From contig CAVOKQ010000012.1 in NCBI GenBank assembly GCA_963696545.1, positions 558,001 through 622,000 of the forward strand: a stretch of 64,000 nt of DNA, written 5' to 3'. The notes under the pieces are model-generated. The model was given only the letters and a program-made list of their open reading frames with translations. It had not been told where the DNA came from and made no database searches. Positions 17,301 to 26,677 of this stretch are shown in pieces (position 1 is the first letter of the stretch; every line of letters begins with the position of its first letter). This stretch comes from RPQJ01 sp963696545. GTDB lineage: Bacteria; Pseudomonadota; Gammaproteobacteria; Steroidobacterales; Steroidobacteraceae. The translations under genes and the position numbers were made by a program.

Positions 17301-18191
17301 ATGGCCGTCACCGCTGAGGCAGTCAAGGCGCTGCGCGAGCGCACCGGCGCCGGCATGATGGAATGCAAGAAGGCCCTCGTCGAAGCCAACGGCGACCTCG
17401 AGGCCGCCGCCGAGGCCATGCGCAAGTCGGGTCTTGCCAAGGCCGACAAGAAGGCGGGCCGTATCGCCGCCGAAGGCGTGATCGCGTTCGATCGTTCGGC
17501 CGACGGCAAGACGGTGGCCGTGGTCGAGGTGAACTCCGAGACCGACTTCGTCGCCCGCGAGAAGGATTTCCAGGCATTTGCCGCCGCGGTTGCCAGGGCC
17601 GCACTCGAAGCAAAGCCTGCGGACCTCGACGCGCTCGTCGCCGCGAAGCTGCCCTCGGGGCAGACCATCGAGGAGACGCGCCGCGCGCTGATTGCCCGGA
17701 TCGGCGAGAACATAAGCGTGCGCCGATTCGAGATCGTGACGTCGGCTGCGCCGCTCGCGACCTACCTGCATGGCAGCCGCATCGGCACGATCGTCGTGAT
17801 CGAGGGTGGCGACGCCCAGCTCGGCCACGACCTCGCGATGCACGTGGCCGCGATCAACCCGCAGTACCTCTCGGCCGAGGAAGTCCCTTCCGACCAGGTC
17901 GAGAAGGAGCGCGAGATCTTCATCGCGCAGGCCGCGGCCGACCCGAAGCTGCAGGGCAAGCCGGTGGAAGTGCTGGCCAAGGCGACCGAGGGCAAGCTGC
18001 GCAAGTTCCTCGGCGAGATCACTCTGCTCGGCCAGCCGTTCGTGAAGGACGACAAGCAGTCGGTCGCGCAGGTGCTGAAGCAGGCCAACGCGAAGGTGCT
18101 GCGCTTCGTCCGCTACGAGGTCGGCGCCGGCATCGAGAAGAAGCAGGAGAACTTCGCCGCCGAAGTGATGGCGCAGGTCCGGGGCGCTTGA
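17301..18191 (+). CDS. tsf: Translation elongation factor Ts
   Basis: Guanine nucleotide exchange factor for EF-Tu, 296 residues. The N-terminal UBA-like domain (VKALRERTGAGMMECKKAL) is followed by the TDFVAR signature in SETDFVAREKDFQAF, which contacts EF-Tu. The two core subdomains and the C-terminal FVRYEVGAGIEKK end the protein. ATG 17301 lies behind AGGGAGAG. Three bases separate it from rpsB, and the transcript appears to end at the hairpin 30 nt after the stop. Confidence 0.97.
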   Translation: MAVTAEAVKALRERTGAGMMECKKALVEANGDLEAAAEAMRKSGLAKADKKAGRIAAEGVIAFDRSADGKTVAVVEVNSETDFVAREKDFQAFAAAVARAALEAKPADLDALVAAKLPSGQTIEETRRALIARIGENISVRRFEIVTSAAPLATYLHGSRIGTIVVIEGGDAQLGHDLAMHVAAINPQYLSAEEVPSDQVEKEREIFIAQAAADPKLQGKPVEVLAKATEGKLRKFLGEITLLGQPFVKDDKQSVAQVLKQANAKVLRFVRYEVGAGIEKKQENFAAEVMAQVRGA

Positions 18192-18220
18192 GCCCGGCCC
18201 GGTCGAGATTCTCCCCAAGG

Positions 18221-18245
18221 AACCCCGCGCGAGCGGGGTTCTTTA
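18221..18245 (+). terminator. Rho-independent terminator after tsf
   Basis: AACCCCGC (18221-18228) and GCGGGGTT (18233-18240) form a perfect 8-bp stem with a GCGA tetraloop, followed by CTTTAT. The T-run is short and merges with a TATAAT that may be the pyrH -10, so termination may be partial. Confidence 0.75.
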
Positions 18246-18249
18246 TAAT
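18244..18249 (+). promoter_or_regulatory. Candidate -10 element for pyrH-frr-uppS operon
   Basis: TATAAT, a perfect -10 hexamer in GC-rich DNA, lies 28 bases before the pyrH start and inside the tail of the tsf terminator. No convincing -35 lies at 16-18 bp, because that position is occupied by the hairpin stem, so activity would depend on the -10 alone or on an activator. Confidence 0.35.
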
Positions 18250-18276
18250 GGCGCCCCTTCGGAGGTGAACGACCCC

Positions 18277-19008
18277 ATGTCCCAGCCCGAAGTTGGAAAG
18301 CTCGCGTACCGCCGGATCCTCGTGAAGCTGTCAGGCGAAGCCCTGATGGGCGAATCCGATTACGGCATCGACCCGGCGTTCCTGAAGCGCCTGGCCGTCG
18401 AGGTCGCCGCCGTGCGCGCGTACGGGGTCGAGGTGGCCGTGGTGATCGGCGGCGGCAACCTCTTCCGGGGTGCCGGCCTCGCCCGCGCAGGCATGGATCG
18501 CGTCACCGGCGACCAGATGGGCATGCTCGCGACCGTGATGAACTCGCTCGCGCTGCAGGATGCGCTCGAGCAGATCGGCGTGTTCGCGCGCGTGCTCTCG
18601 GCGATTCGCATCAACGAGGTCTGCGAGGACTACATCCGTCGTCGCGCGGTCCGCCATCTCGAGAAGGGGCGGATCTGCATCTTCGCTGCCGGCACCGGCA
18701 ACCCGTTCTTCACGACCGACACTGCCGCGAGCCTGCGCGCGATCGAGATCGGGGCCGACCTGCTGCTGAAGGCCACCAAGGTGGATGGCATCTACGACTC
18801 CGATCCGGTCGTGAATCCTGGCGCCAGGCGATTTGACCGGCTCACGTACGACCAGGTGCTCGACGGCAGGCTGAACGTCATGGATGCGACGGCGATCGTG
18901 CTGTGCCGCGACCATCAACTACCGCTGCGCGTGTTCAACCTCAACGAGCCCGGCGCGCTGGTGCGCGTCGCGCGCGGCGAAGAGGTCGGCACGCTCGTCA
19001 CGAATTGA
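18277..19008 (+). CDS. pyrH: Uridylate kinase (UMP kinase) PyrH
   Basis: Phosphorylates UMP to UDP in pyrimidine nucleotide synthesis. 243 residues, amino acid kinase fold. Visible are YRRILVKLSGEALMG (phosphate loop), VVIGGGNLFRG, DQMGMLATVMNSLALQ (UMP contacts), AAGTGNPFFTTDTAASLRA and LLLKATKVDGIYDSDP. ATG 18277 is chosen because GGAGG lies at 18261-18265. GTG 18265 would overlap that ribosome-binding site. It starts a long same-strand series running through to dnaE. Confidence 0.97.
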   Translation: MSQPEVGKLAYRRILVKLSGEALMGESDYGIDPAFLKRLAVEVAAVRAYGVEVAVVIGGGNLFRGAGLARAGMDRVTGDQMGMLATVMNSLALQDALEQIGVFARVLSAIRINEVCEDYIRRRAVRHLEKGRICIFAAGTGNPFFTTDTAASLRAIEIGADLLLKATKVDGIYDSDPVVNPGARRFDRLTYDQVLDGRLNVMDATAIVLCRDHQLPLRVFNLNEPGALVRVARGEEVGTLVTN

Positions 19009-19039
19009 GGCGGCGCTGGGCCGCCGCTGGAGACCGCTC

Positions 19040-19597
19040 ATGCTCGAGGACATCAAGAAGGACGCCGCCGAACGCATGGCCAAGTGCGTTGCGGCGCTGA
19101 AGAACGAACTGAAGAAACTGCGCACGGGGCGCGCGAGCACGAGCCTGCTCGAGCACGTGCGCGTCGACTACTACGGCACCGAGGTGCCGCTGCAGCAGGT
19201 CGCGAACGTCGCGGTCGAGGACTCGCGCACGCTGACCGTGGTTCCCTGGGAAAAGCAGCTGGTCCCGGCGATCGAGAAGGCGATCATGAAATCGGACCTC
19301 GGCCTGAACCCCGCCACTGCGGGCACCGTGATCCGCGTGCCGCTGCCGGCGCTGACCGAGGAACGACGTCGCGATCTCACCAAGGTCGTGCGCCACGAGG
19401 GCGAGAACGCCCGGGTCGCGATCCGCAACGTGCGCCGCGACGTGATGCACGAGCTGAAGGAAATGCTGAAGGAGAAGCTCATCTCCGAGGACGTGGAGCG
19501 CAAGGCCCACGACGAGGTGCAGAAGCTCACCGACAAGTACGTGGCCGAGGTGGACCAGGTGCTTGCGGAGAAGGAAAAGGAACTGATGCAGGTCTGA
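19040..19597 (+). CDS. frr: Ribosome recycling factor
   Basis: Splits post-termination ribosomes together with EF-G. 185 residues, exactly the family size. The helical domain begins with MLEDIKKDAAERMAKCVAALKNEL. The conserved LRTGRAS and the hinge LPALTEERRRDLTKVV are present, and the long third helix covers the C-terminal 60 residues. It lies 31 nt after pyrH and three bases before uppS. Confidence 0.97.
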   Translation: MLEDIKKDAAERMAKCVAALKNELKKLRTGRASTSLLEHVRVDYYGTEVPLQQVANVAVEDSRTLTVVPWEKQLVPAIEKAIMKSDLGLNPATAGTVIRVPLPALTEERRRDLTKVVRHEGENARVAIRNVRRDVMHELKEMLKEKLISEDVERKAHDEVQKLTDKYVAEVDQVLAEKEKELMQV

Positions 19598-19600
19598 CAC

Positions 19601-20344
19601 GTGGCGCAATCGCAAACCCGCGAGCCGGGCACGCCGCGCCACGTCGCAGTCATCATGGATGGCAACGGCCGGTGGGCGAAGCGGCGCGCCATGCCGCGAC
19701 ATTTCGGGCATCGGGCCGGCGTCAAGGCGGTGCGGGCTGCAGTCGAGGGATGCGCGCGACGCGGCGTCGAGGCACTGACTCTGTTCGCATTCTCCAGCGA
19801 GAACTGGGCGCGCCCGGAGGAGGAGGTCTCCCGCCTGATGGAGCTGTTCGTCGAGTCCATCGAGCGCGAGGTCGACGAGCTGCACGGCAATGGTATCCGC
19901 ATCCGTTTCATCGGTGACCTGAGCGCGCTGAAACCGCACCTGCGCGATAGCATCGCGGCAGCCGAGGCCCGCACTGCGGCCAATTCGCGGATGACGCTGT
20001 ACATCGCGATCTCGTACGGTGGGCGCTGGGACATACTGCAGGCCGTGCGGCGGCTCGCAGCACGGGTCGCAACCGGTGAGATCCCTGCGGAGGCGATCGA
20101 CGAGCAGGCGCTGTCGGGCGAACTGATGCTCTGCAATGCGCCGGACCCCGATCTGTTCATCCGTACCGGGGGCGAGCACCGCATCAGCAATTTCCTGCTC
20201 TGGAACCTCGCTTACACGGAACTCTATTTCTGCGACTGCCTGTGGCCCGATTTCGACGACGCCGAGATCGAGCGGGCATTCCGGCATTTCGCTGCGCGGC
20301 AACGCCGCTTCGGCCTGACGGGCGACCAGGTGACGAGTGGCTAG
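19601..20344 (+). CDS. uppS: Undecaprenyl diphosphate synthase (cis-prenyltransferase)
   Basis: Makes the C55 lipid carrier for peptidoglycan and O-antigen. 247 residues with a GTG start. Signature motifs: HVAVIMDGNGRWAKRRAMPRHFGH (catalytic Asp and pyrophosphate loop), FAFSSENWARPEEEV, and the C-terminal DLFIRTGGEHRISNFLLWNLAYTELYF. The end overlaps the cdsA start by eight bases. Confidence 0.97.
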   Translation: MAQSQTREPGTPRHVAVIMDGNGRWAKRRAMPRHFGHRAGVKAVRAAVEGCARRGVEALTLFAFSSENWARPEEEVSRLMELFVESIEREVDELHGNGIRIRFIGDLSALKPHLRDSIAAAEARTAANSRMTLYIAISYGGRWDILQAVRRLAARVATGEIPAEAIDEQALSGELMLCNAPDPDLFIRTGGEHRISNFLLWNLAYTELYFCDCLWPDFDDAEIERAFRHFAARQRRFGLTGDQVTSG

Positions 20345-21150
20345 CGGCCTGCGCCAGCGGGTCGTCACCGCGCTCGCGATCGCGGCGCTGGTGATCACGG
20401 TGCTGTTCTGGATGCCGCCGATGGCGGCGGTCGCCGTCGTGGCCGTCGTCATGCTCGCGGGCGCCTGGGAGTGGGCTGGATTCGCGGGCTTCGGCACGCA
20501 GCGCCAGCGACTCGTCTACGTGTCCTGCGTCGGGCTCGCCGTGCTGATTGCGTGGGAGCTCACTGCGGATCCGGCACGGCTTGCCACGTTCCTGCAGGTC
20601 GTCGCGCTGTGGTGGATTGCGGCCTTCCTGTGGCTCACGCTCGCGTCGCAGCGCGGTGGACGGTTGGCCGCAGCCGTCGTCGGTTTCGCGGTGCTCGTGC
20701 CGGCGGCGATCGGCCTCGGCCGCATCGCGCTGATCGAGCCCGAGGGCCCGGTGCTGCTGCTGTTCCTGCTCGTGCTCGTTACGGCGGCCGACGTGGGCGC
20801 CTATTTCGGCGGGCGCACGTGGGGCCGGCGCAAGCTCGCGCCGCGCGTGAGTCCCAACAAGACCTGGGAGGGGCTGGTTTCGGGCCTGGTTTTCGCCGCG
20901 TTGGTGGCGCTGATGGGCGCGGGAATCTTCGGGCAGCGGGCGCTGCCCTGGGTCGGGATCTGCGTGGTCGTCGCCGTGGCGTCCGTCGTCGGCGACCTGA
21001 TCGAGAGCAAGTTCAAGCGCGGTGCGGGCCTCAAGGACAGCGGCACGCTGCTGCCCGGGCACGGCGGAGTGCTCGACCGGATCGACAGTCACGTTGCGGC
21101 TGCGCCGATCTTCCTGCTCGGCCTGCAATGGCTCGGGGATGACCGCGTGA
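20337..21150 (+). CDS. cdsA: Phosphatidate cytidylyltransferase CdsA (reads through into dxr in this assembly)
   Basis: Makes CDP-diacylglycerol from CTP and phosphatidate, the branch point of phospholipid synthesis. About 270 residues with several membrane helices. The signature SKFKRGAGLKDSGTLLPGHG followed by GVLDRID is intact. As written, the frame has no stop and continues into dxr. Reducing the GGGG at 21135-21138 to GGG ends the protein as WLGMTA with a TGA at 21148-21150 that overlaps the dxr ATG, the coupling style used throughout this operon. I therefore read the fusion as a one-base insertion. GTG 20337 is the start. Confidence 0.9.
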
Positions 21151-22337
21151 TGCGCGTCGCCGTCTTCGGCAGCACGGGCAGCATCGGCACCAGCACGCTC
21201 GACGTGCTCGGCCGCCATCCCGAACGGTTCGAAGTCGCGGTGCTCGCGGCGGCGACCAGTCACCAGCAGTTGCTGGCGCAGTGTCGCGTGCATCGTCCGC
21301 GGGTCGCCGTGCTGGATGATCCCGCCGCGGCACGGGAGCTTGCGCAGGCGCTGCGGGCCGAAGGAATCGAGACCGAAGTGGCCTGCGGCTCCGACGCGCT
21401 CGTCGAGCTCGCGCGCAGCAGCGACGTGGATGCGGTCATGGCCTCGATCGTCGGCGCCGCAGGCCTGCCGTCGACGCTCGCGGCGGCGAGCGCAGGCAAG
21501 CGCGTGCTGCTGGCGAACAAGGAATCGCTGGTCGTCGGCGGGGCGCTGCTGGTCGAGGCGGCGCGACGCGGCGGTGCGACGCTGATCCCGATCGACAGCG
21601 AGCACAACGCGATCTTCCAGTGCATGCCGCACGGCCTCGAGACGGGGCAGCCCGGCCGTGGCGTGCGGCGAATCCTGCTCACGGCGTCCGGCGGACCTTT
21701 CCTGCGCTCGCCGCGAGAACGCCTCGAGCGCGTCACGCCGGAGCAGGCCTGTGCGCACCCGCGCTGGAACATGGGCCGCAAGATCTCGGTCGACTCGGCG
21801 ACGCTGATGAACAAGGGCCTCGAGCTGATCGAGGCATGCGTGCTGTTCGGCATGGAACCACGACAGGTGGAAGTGGTCGTACATCCGCAGAGCATCGTGC
21901 ATTCGATGGTGGAGTACGTGGACGGCTCGATCCTCGCCCAGCTGGGCAATCCGGACATGCGCACGCCGATCGCCCACGCGCTCGGGTGGCCTGAGCGCAT
22001 CCCGTCCGGTGTAGAATCGCTCGACCTCGTGGCCGCCGCGCGGCTCGATTTCGAGGCCCCGGACGTCGATCGTTTCCCGGCGCTGCGGCTCGCACGCGAG
22101 GCGGCCGAGGCGGGCGGCACGGCCCCGGCGGTGCTGAACGCGGCGAACGAGGTCGCCGTGGCTGCATTCCTCTCCGGCGGGCTCGGTTTCACGGGCATCC
22201 CGGAGGTCATCGAGGCGGTGCTCGAAAGGCACGCCAACCAGCCGGCGAGTGAGCTCGCGGCGGTGCTGGAGGCGGATCGCTGGGCACGTGGCCTGGCGGC
22301 TTCATTGCTGGTCCGGGCGGCCAGGGCAGGGGCATGA
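21150..22337 (+). CDS. dxr: 1-deoxy-D-xylulose 5-phosphate reductoisomerase
   Basis: First committed enzyme of the MEP isoprenoid pathway, forming MEP with NADPH. 395 residues from ATG 21150. The Rossmann opening MRVAVFGSTGSIGTSTLDVL, the metal and substrate motif PIDSEHNAIFQ, ASGGPFL, WNMGRKISVDSATLMNKGLELIEA and PQSIVHSMVEY are all as expected. It is apparently fused in frame to cdsA, but the junction looks like a homopolymer error. Its stop overlaps the rseP start (ATGA). ispD and ispF of the same pathway are at about 41-42 kb. Confidence 0.97.
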   Translation: MRVAVFGSTGSIGTSTLDVLGRHPERFEVAVLAAATSHQQLLAQCRVHRPRVAVLDDPAAARELAQALRAEGIETEVACGSDALVELARSSDVDAVMASIVGAAGLPSTLAAASAGKRVLLANKESLVVGGALLVEAARRGGATLIPIDSEHNAIFQCMPHGLETGQPGRGVRRILLTASGGPFLRSPRERLERVTPEQACAHPRWNMGRKISVDSATLMNKGLELIEACVLFGMEPRQVEVVVHPQSIVHSMVEYVDGSILAQLGNPDMRTPIAHALGWPERIPSGVESLDLVAAARLDFEAPDVDRFPALRLAREAAEAGGTAPAVLNAANEVAVAAFLSGGLGFTGIPEVIEAVLERHANQPASELAAVLEADRWARGLAASLLVRAARAGA

Positions 22338-23695
22338 CGATACTTAGCTATGTGCTGGCGTTTCTGTTCGCGATCGGCGTGCTGGTGGCCGTTCACGAGT
22401 ACGGGCATTTCTGGATGGCCCGCCGTTGCGGCATCCGCGTGCTCCGCTTTTCGATCGGCTTCGGCAAGCGCCTCTGGACCCGCACTGATCGGCAGGGCAC
22501 CGAGTATGCACTTTCTGCAATCCCATTAGGGGGTTACGTCAAACTTCTCGACGAACGTGAAGGTCCGGTCCCGAGCCAGGACCTCGCGGCGGCGTACAAC
22601 CGCAAGCCGGTGTGGCAGCGGATCCTCGTGCTGCTCGCCGGACCGTTCGCGAATTTCCTGTTCGCGGCGGTGGCCTACTGGATCCTGTTCATGGCCGGCA
22701 TCCCGGCGCTGAAGCCGGTGCTCGGTGAGGTTGCGCCGGACTCGTATGCGGCCCATGCGGGTCTCGCTGCCGGCGACCAGATCGTCGGCGTGGCGGGCCG
22801 CGACACGGCATCGCGGGAGGCCGTCGTGCTCGCGCTGCTGGATCGCCTGATGGAGGGCGGCACGATCGACCTGAAGGTGCGCTCCGCGGACGGCGGCACT
22901 CGCGTCGCTCCGCTGCGCATCGTAGGCAGCACGCTGCCGCTGACCGAGCCGGGCGCGCTGCTGCCTGGCCTCGGTTTCGAGTTCTGGTACCCGACGGTCC
23001 CGGCCGAAGTCGGCAACATCCTGCAGGGCAGTCCGGCCGAGCGAGCGGGCCTGAAGACCGGCGACCGCATCGTCGCGGTCGGCAGCGAGTCCGTTGCGGA
23101 CTTTCCGTCGCTGGTAAAGCTGGTGCAGCCGCAGCCTGGCAAGACGCTCGAATTCACGATCGAGCGCGCGGGCGCCCGTTCGGTCGTTCCGGTCGAGGTC
23201 AAGGCCGAGCGCGACGGCGACAAGCTCGTCGGCCGGATCGGCGTGCAGCCTGCGTCGCCCGGGACGATCCCTGAGGACATGAAGACGCGCGAGCGCTACG
23301 GGCCGGTCGGCTCGGTCGTGCGCGCGGTCGACAAGACCTGGGAAATGTCGGCGCTGACGGTGCGACTGCTGTGGAACGTCGGCACCGGCGACGTCTCCGT
23401 CAAGAACCTGAGCGGCCCGATCAACATCGCGGAATACGCGGGTTTCTCCGCGCGACAGGGCATACTTGCGTTCCTGTCGTTCCTCGCCATCGTGAGTGTG
23501 AGCCTGTTCGTGCTGAACCTGCTGCCGATTCCCATCCTCGACGGCGGCCAGATCGTCTACCAGCTGGCCGAGCTCGTGAAGGGCAGCCCGCTGTCGGAGC
23601 AGGCCCAGGCGGTCGGCCAGAAGATCGGCATCTTCCTGCTGCTCGTGCTCATGAGTTTCGCGTTCTACAACGACCTGTCGCGTTTGTTCAGCTGA
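22334..23695 (+). CDS. rseP: Site-2 intramembrane zinc metalloprotease RseP
   Basis: Second protease of the sigma-E envelope stress cascade, cutting RseA within the membrane after the first cleavage. 453 residues. The zinc motif HEYGH is near residue 22 in the first membrane helix. Two PDZ domains follow (about 115-190 and 210-290), and the second active-site helix carries NLLPIPILDGG. It lies between dxr and bamA, the usual position. Its partners rpoE, rseA and rseB are in this window at 59.6-61.8 kb. The first-cut protease DegS is not seen. Confidence 0.97.
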   Translation: MTILSYVLAFLFAIGVLVAVHEYGHFWMARRCGIRVLRFSIGFGKRLWTRTDRQGTEYALSAIPLGGYVKLLDEREGPVPSQDLAAAYNRKPVWQRILVLLAGPFANFLFAAVAYWILFMAGIPALKPVLGEVAPDSYAAHAGLAAGDQIVGVAGRDTASREAVVLALLDRLMEGGTIDLKVRSADGGTRVAPLRIVGSTLPLTEPGALLPGLGFEFWYPTVPAEVGNILQGSPAERAGLKTGDRIVAVGSESVADFPSLVKLVQPQPGKTLEFTIERAGARSVVPVEVKAERDGDKLVGRIGVQPASPGTIPEDMKTRERYGPVGSVVRAVDKTWEMSALTVRLLWNVGTGDVSVKNLSGPINIAEYAGFSARQGILAFLSFLAIVSVSLFVLNLLPIPILDGGQIVYQLAELVKGSPLSEQAQAVGQKIGIFLLLVLMSFAFYNDLSRLFS

Positions 23696-23705
23696 GCCGC
23701 CCGCC

Positions 23706-26114
23706 ATGCGATTCAAGTTCATGGCCGCGCTGCCGGCCCTGCTCGCCGTACCTGCCGTCCTTGCACAGTCCGCGATGGGCGACTTCACCGTCGGCGACAT
23801 CAAGATCGAAGGCCTGCAGCGCATCAGCGAAGGCACGGTCTACAACTACCTGCCGGTCAACATCGGCGACCGGATGGACCAGCGCCGCGTCGAGGAGTCG
23901 CTGCGCTCGCTGTACGCCACCGGCTTCTTCAAGGACGTGGAGCTGCGCCGCGACGGCGGGACGCTGCTCGTCATCGTGAAGGAGCGGCCCTCGATCGAGA
24001 GCTTCACGATCGAAGGCAACAAGGACATCAAGACCGAGGACCTCGAGAAGTCGCTGCGCAACGTCGGTCTCGCGAAGGGCAAGGTGTTCAACCAGTCGAC
24101 GCTGGACGAGGTGGACCGCTTCCTCACCGACCAGTACTACTCGCGCGGCAAGTACGGCGTGCGGGTCGACACCAAGGTCACCGACCTGCCGAACAACCAG
24201 GTGTCGATCGCGATCGACATCAAGGAAGGCAAGCGCTCGCAGATCCGCCAGGTCAACGTCGTCGGCAACAAGGCGTTCACCGAGGAGGAGATCCGCGCGC
24301 AGTTCAAGCTGCAGACGCCGAACTGGCTCTCCTGGTACAAGCAGGACGACCGCTATTCGCGCGAGGAGCTGTCCGGCGACATCGAGAAGCTGCGCTCGTT
24401 CTACCTCGATCGCGGCTACGCGGACTTCGACGTGCTGTCGACGCAGGTCGCGATCGCGCCCGATCGCGAGGACATCTTCATCACGCTGAACGTGGACGAA
24501 GGCGAGGTCTACCGCGTCTCGGAAATCAAGATCGCCGGCGACCTCGTGGTGCCCGAGCAGGACCTGATGGGCCTGGTGCAGATCCACCGCGGCGACATCT
24601 ACTCGCGCAAGCTGATCACCGCGACGACCGAGTTCATGGCGCTGCGCCTCGGCCAGGACGGTTACGCGTTCGCGAAGATCGACCCGGTGCCGCAGGAGAA
24701 CCCGCAGACCAAGGAGATTGCGCTCACGTTCCTGGTGCAGCCGGGCAGCCGCGCCTACGTGCGCAACATCAACTTCAGCGGCTCCACGGGCATCAACGAC
24801 GAGGTGCTGCGCCGCGAGATGCGCCAGATGGAGGGCGGATACCTGTCGAACGCCGCGGTCGAGCGCTCGAAGCAGCGCCTGCAGCGCCTGCCGTTCATCG
24901 AGAAGGTCGACGTCGAGACGAACCCGGTGCCGGGCACGCCCGACCTCGTGGACGTGGATTTCAAGATCAAGGAAGGCCTGCCGGGACAATTCAGCGGCGG
25001 CATCGGCTACTCGCAGTCGCAGTCGTTCCTGCTGAACGGCAGTTTCGTGCACTCGAACTTCCTCGGCACCGGCAACCGCGTCGCGGCCGAGTTGAATGCC
25101 GGCCAGTACAGCCAGGTCTACAGCATCTCGCACACGGACCCGTACGTGACCGTCGACGGCGTGTCGCGCACGATCTCGGCGAGCTACCGCAACTACAGCC
25201 AGTACACCAGCAACTCCTCGCAGTTCGACACGACGACCGGTGCGTTCGCGATCGACTACGGCTGGCCGCTCTCCGAGTTCCAGTCCGTGCGGGTGGGTCT
25301 GGCGGCGCAGCGTTCCGACCTGTTTACCGATCCGAACAACAGCGCCGAGCAGTCGCTGGTCTGGGTGCAGAACAACGGCAATCCGTACACACGCAAGGCC
25401 ACCGTCGGCGTGCCGCCGATCGCCTTCACGTACTACGGCACGAAGTTCGACACGTTCCTGCTGTCGGCCGGCTGGGGTTACGACTCGCGCAACCGCGGTA
25501 TCTTCGCTGACCGCGGCTCGCGCCACTGGCTCAACTTCGGCTACACGGTACCGGGCAGCGACGTCGAGTTCTGGAGCGCGAGCTACGACTACCTGCAGTT
25601 CGTCCCGCTGGGCCGCTGGTTCACGCTGATGAACAACTTCGAGGCCGGCTACGCGATCGACGTCGGTTCCACGACCGCGATCCCGCCGTACCGCAACTTC
25701 TTCGCCGGCGGCGCGGAGAGCGTGCGCGGCTTCAAGGCAAGCACGCTCGGCCCGCGGGACACCTTCGGCAACCCTTACGGCGGCAACATGAAGCTGACGA
25801 ACCAGCTCGAGCTGCTGCTGCCGATGCCGGAGAAGTTCCGGAATTCCGCCCGTTTCAGCCTGTTTTTCGACGCCGGCAACGTGTTCTCGAACAACCACGT
25901 GACGTTCTACGGCAAGGACAACGTGACTCCGGTGGAATACGAGTTCGGGTTTGATAAACTGCGTTATTCGACCGGCGTGGCGGTACAGTGGCTGGCCCCG
26001 CTCGGTGTCTTCCGGTTCAGCTTCGCCGTGCCGCTCAATGCCAAGAAGGGCACACCGATCGAGTACGGCGACGAGACCGAGGGCTTCCAGTTCTCCATCG
26101 GACAGGCTTTCTGA
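23706..26114 (+). CDS. bamA: Outer membrane protein assembly factor BamA
   Basis: Central subunit of the BAM complex that folds beta-barrel proteins into the outer membrane. 802 residues. A signal peptide (MRFKFMAALPALLAVPAVLA) precedes five POTRA domains (about 25-420) and a 16-strand barrel ending in FSIGQAF, with a terminal aromatic residue as expected. FFAGGAESVRGFKASTLGPRD contains the conserved VRGF barrel motif. It is followed after 13 nt by its periplasmic partner skp. A very long open frame on the opposite strand is a codon-bias shadow. Confidence 0.97.
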   Translation: MRFKFMAALPALLAVPAVLAQSAMGDFTVGDIKIEGLQRISEGTVYNYLPVNIGDRMDQRRVEESLRSLYATGFFKDVELRRDGGTLLVIVKERPSIESFTIEGNKDIKTEDLEKSLRNVGLAKGKVFNQSTLDEVDRFLTDQYYSRGKYGVRVDTKVTDLPNNQVSIAIDIKEGKRSQIRQVNVVGNKAFTEEEIRAQFKLQTPNWLSWYKQDDRYSREELSGDIEKLRSFYLDRGYADFDVLSTQVAIAPDREDIFITLNVDEGEVYRVSEIKIAGDLVVPEQDLMGLVQIHRGDIYSRKLITATTEFMALRLGQDGYAFAKIDPVPQENPQTKEIALTFLVQPGSRAYVRNINFSGSTGINDEVLRREMRQMEGGYLSNAAVERSKQRLQRLPFIEKVDVETNPVPGTPDLVDVDFKIKEGLPGQFSGGIGYSQSQSFLLNGSFVHSNFLGTGNRVAAELNAGQYSQVYSISHTDPYVTVDGVSRTISASYRNYSQYTSNSSQFDTTTGAFAIDYGWPLSEFQSVRVGLAAQRSDLFTDPNNSAEQSLVWVQNNGNPYTRKATVGVPPIAFTYYGTKFDTFLLSAGWGYDSRNRGIFADRGSRHWLNFGYTVPGSDVEFWSASYDYLQFVPLGRWFTLMNNFEAGYAIDVGSTTAIPPYRNFFAGGAESVRGFKASTLGPRDTFGNPYGGNMKLTNQLELLLPMPEKFRNSARFSLFFDAGNVFSNNHVTFYGKDNVTPVEYEFGFDKLRYSTGVAVQWLAPLGVFRFSFAVPLNAKKGTPIEYGDETEGFQFSIGQAF

Positions 26115-26127
26115 GGTACGAGGTTCC

Positions 26128-26655
26128 ATGCGCATCAAGACTGCAACCATTTCACTGCTGATCCTGGCCGCCGGCGCGCTTCCTGTCGGGGCCGCCCAGG
26201 CCGAGACCAAGATCGGGGTGGTGAACGTCGCGCGGCTCCTGCAGGAGTCGCCGCAGGCGCAGGCCGCCTCGCAGGCGCTCGAGGGCGAGTTCGCCTCGCG
26301 TCGTCGCGAATTGGAGAGCCAGCAGAAGGACCTGAAGGCCCGCGAGGACAAGCTGCAGAAGGACGGCGCCGTGATGGCCGCCAACGAGCGCAGCGCCGCG
26401 GAGAAGACCCTGCGCGACGGTCAGCGCGAGTTCGCGCGCAAGCAGAACGAGTTCCTCGAGGACCTGAACGTCCGCCGCAACGAGGTGCTCGGCCAGTTGC
26501 AGCGCACGATCATGCAGGAGGTCCAGACCTACGCGAAGAGTGCTGGCCTTGATGTCGTGGTCGCCGAGGCGCTGTACGCCAGCCCCTCGGTGGACGTCAC
26601 CCAGCAGGTGCTCTCGGCGCTGCAGGCGCGCAAGGGCGCCCCCGTCAAGCCCTGA
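26128..26655 (+). CDS. skp: Periplasmic chaperone Skp/OmpH
   Basis: Trimeric holdase that escorts unfolded outer-membrane proteins to BamA. 175 residues: a signal peptide to about residue 25 (cleavage near AQA), the conserved IGVVNVARLLQESPQ strand, a long charged coiled coil (about 50-125) forming the tentacles, and a C-terminal strand with GLDVVVAEALYA. The order bamA-skp-lpxD is conserved. Confidence 0.95.
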   Translation: MRIKTATISLLILAAGALPVGAAQAETKIGVVNVARLLQESPQAQAASQALEGEFASRRRELESQQKDLKAREDKLQKDGAVMAANERSAAEKTLRDGQREFARKQNEFLEDLNVRRNEVLGQLQRTIMQEVQTYAKSAGLDVVVAEALYASPSVDVTQQVLSALQARKGAPVKP

Positions 26656-26677
26656 GCCGGGCGGGAACGGAGCGGAC

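Noticed and set aside
23688..26384. A ~900-codon open frame antisense to bamA and skp
   Set aside because: Low-complexity Arg/Ala/Val/Asp composition typical of antisense reading of GC-rich codons. The plus strand carries full BamA with all domains.
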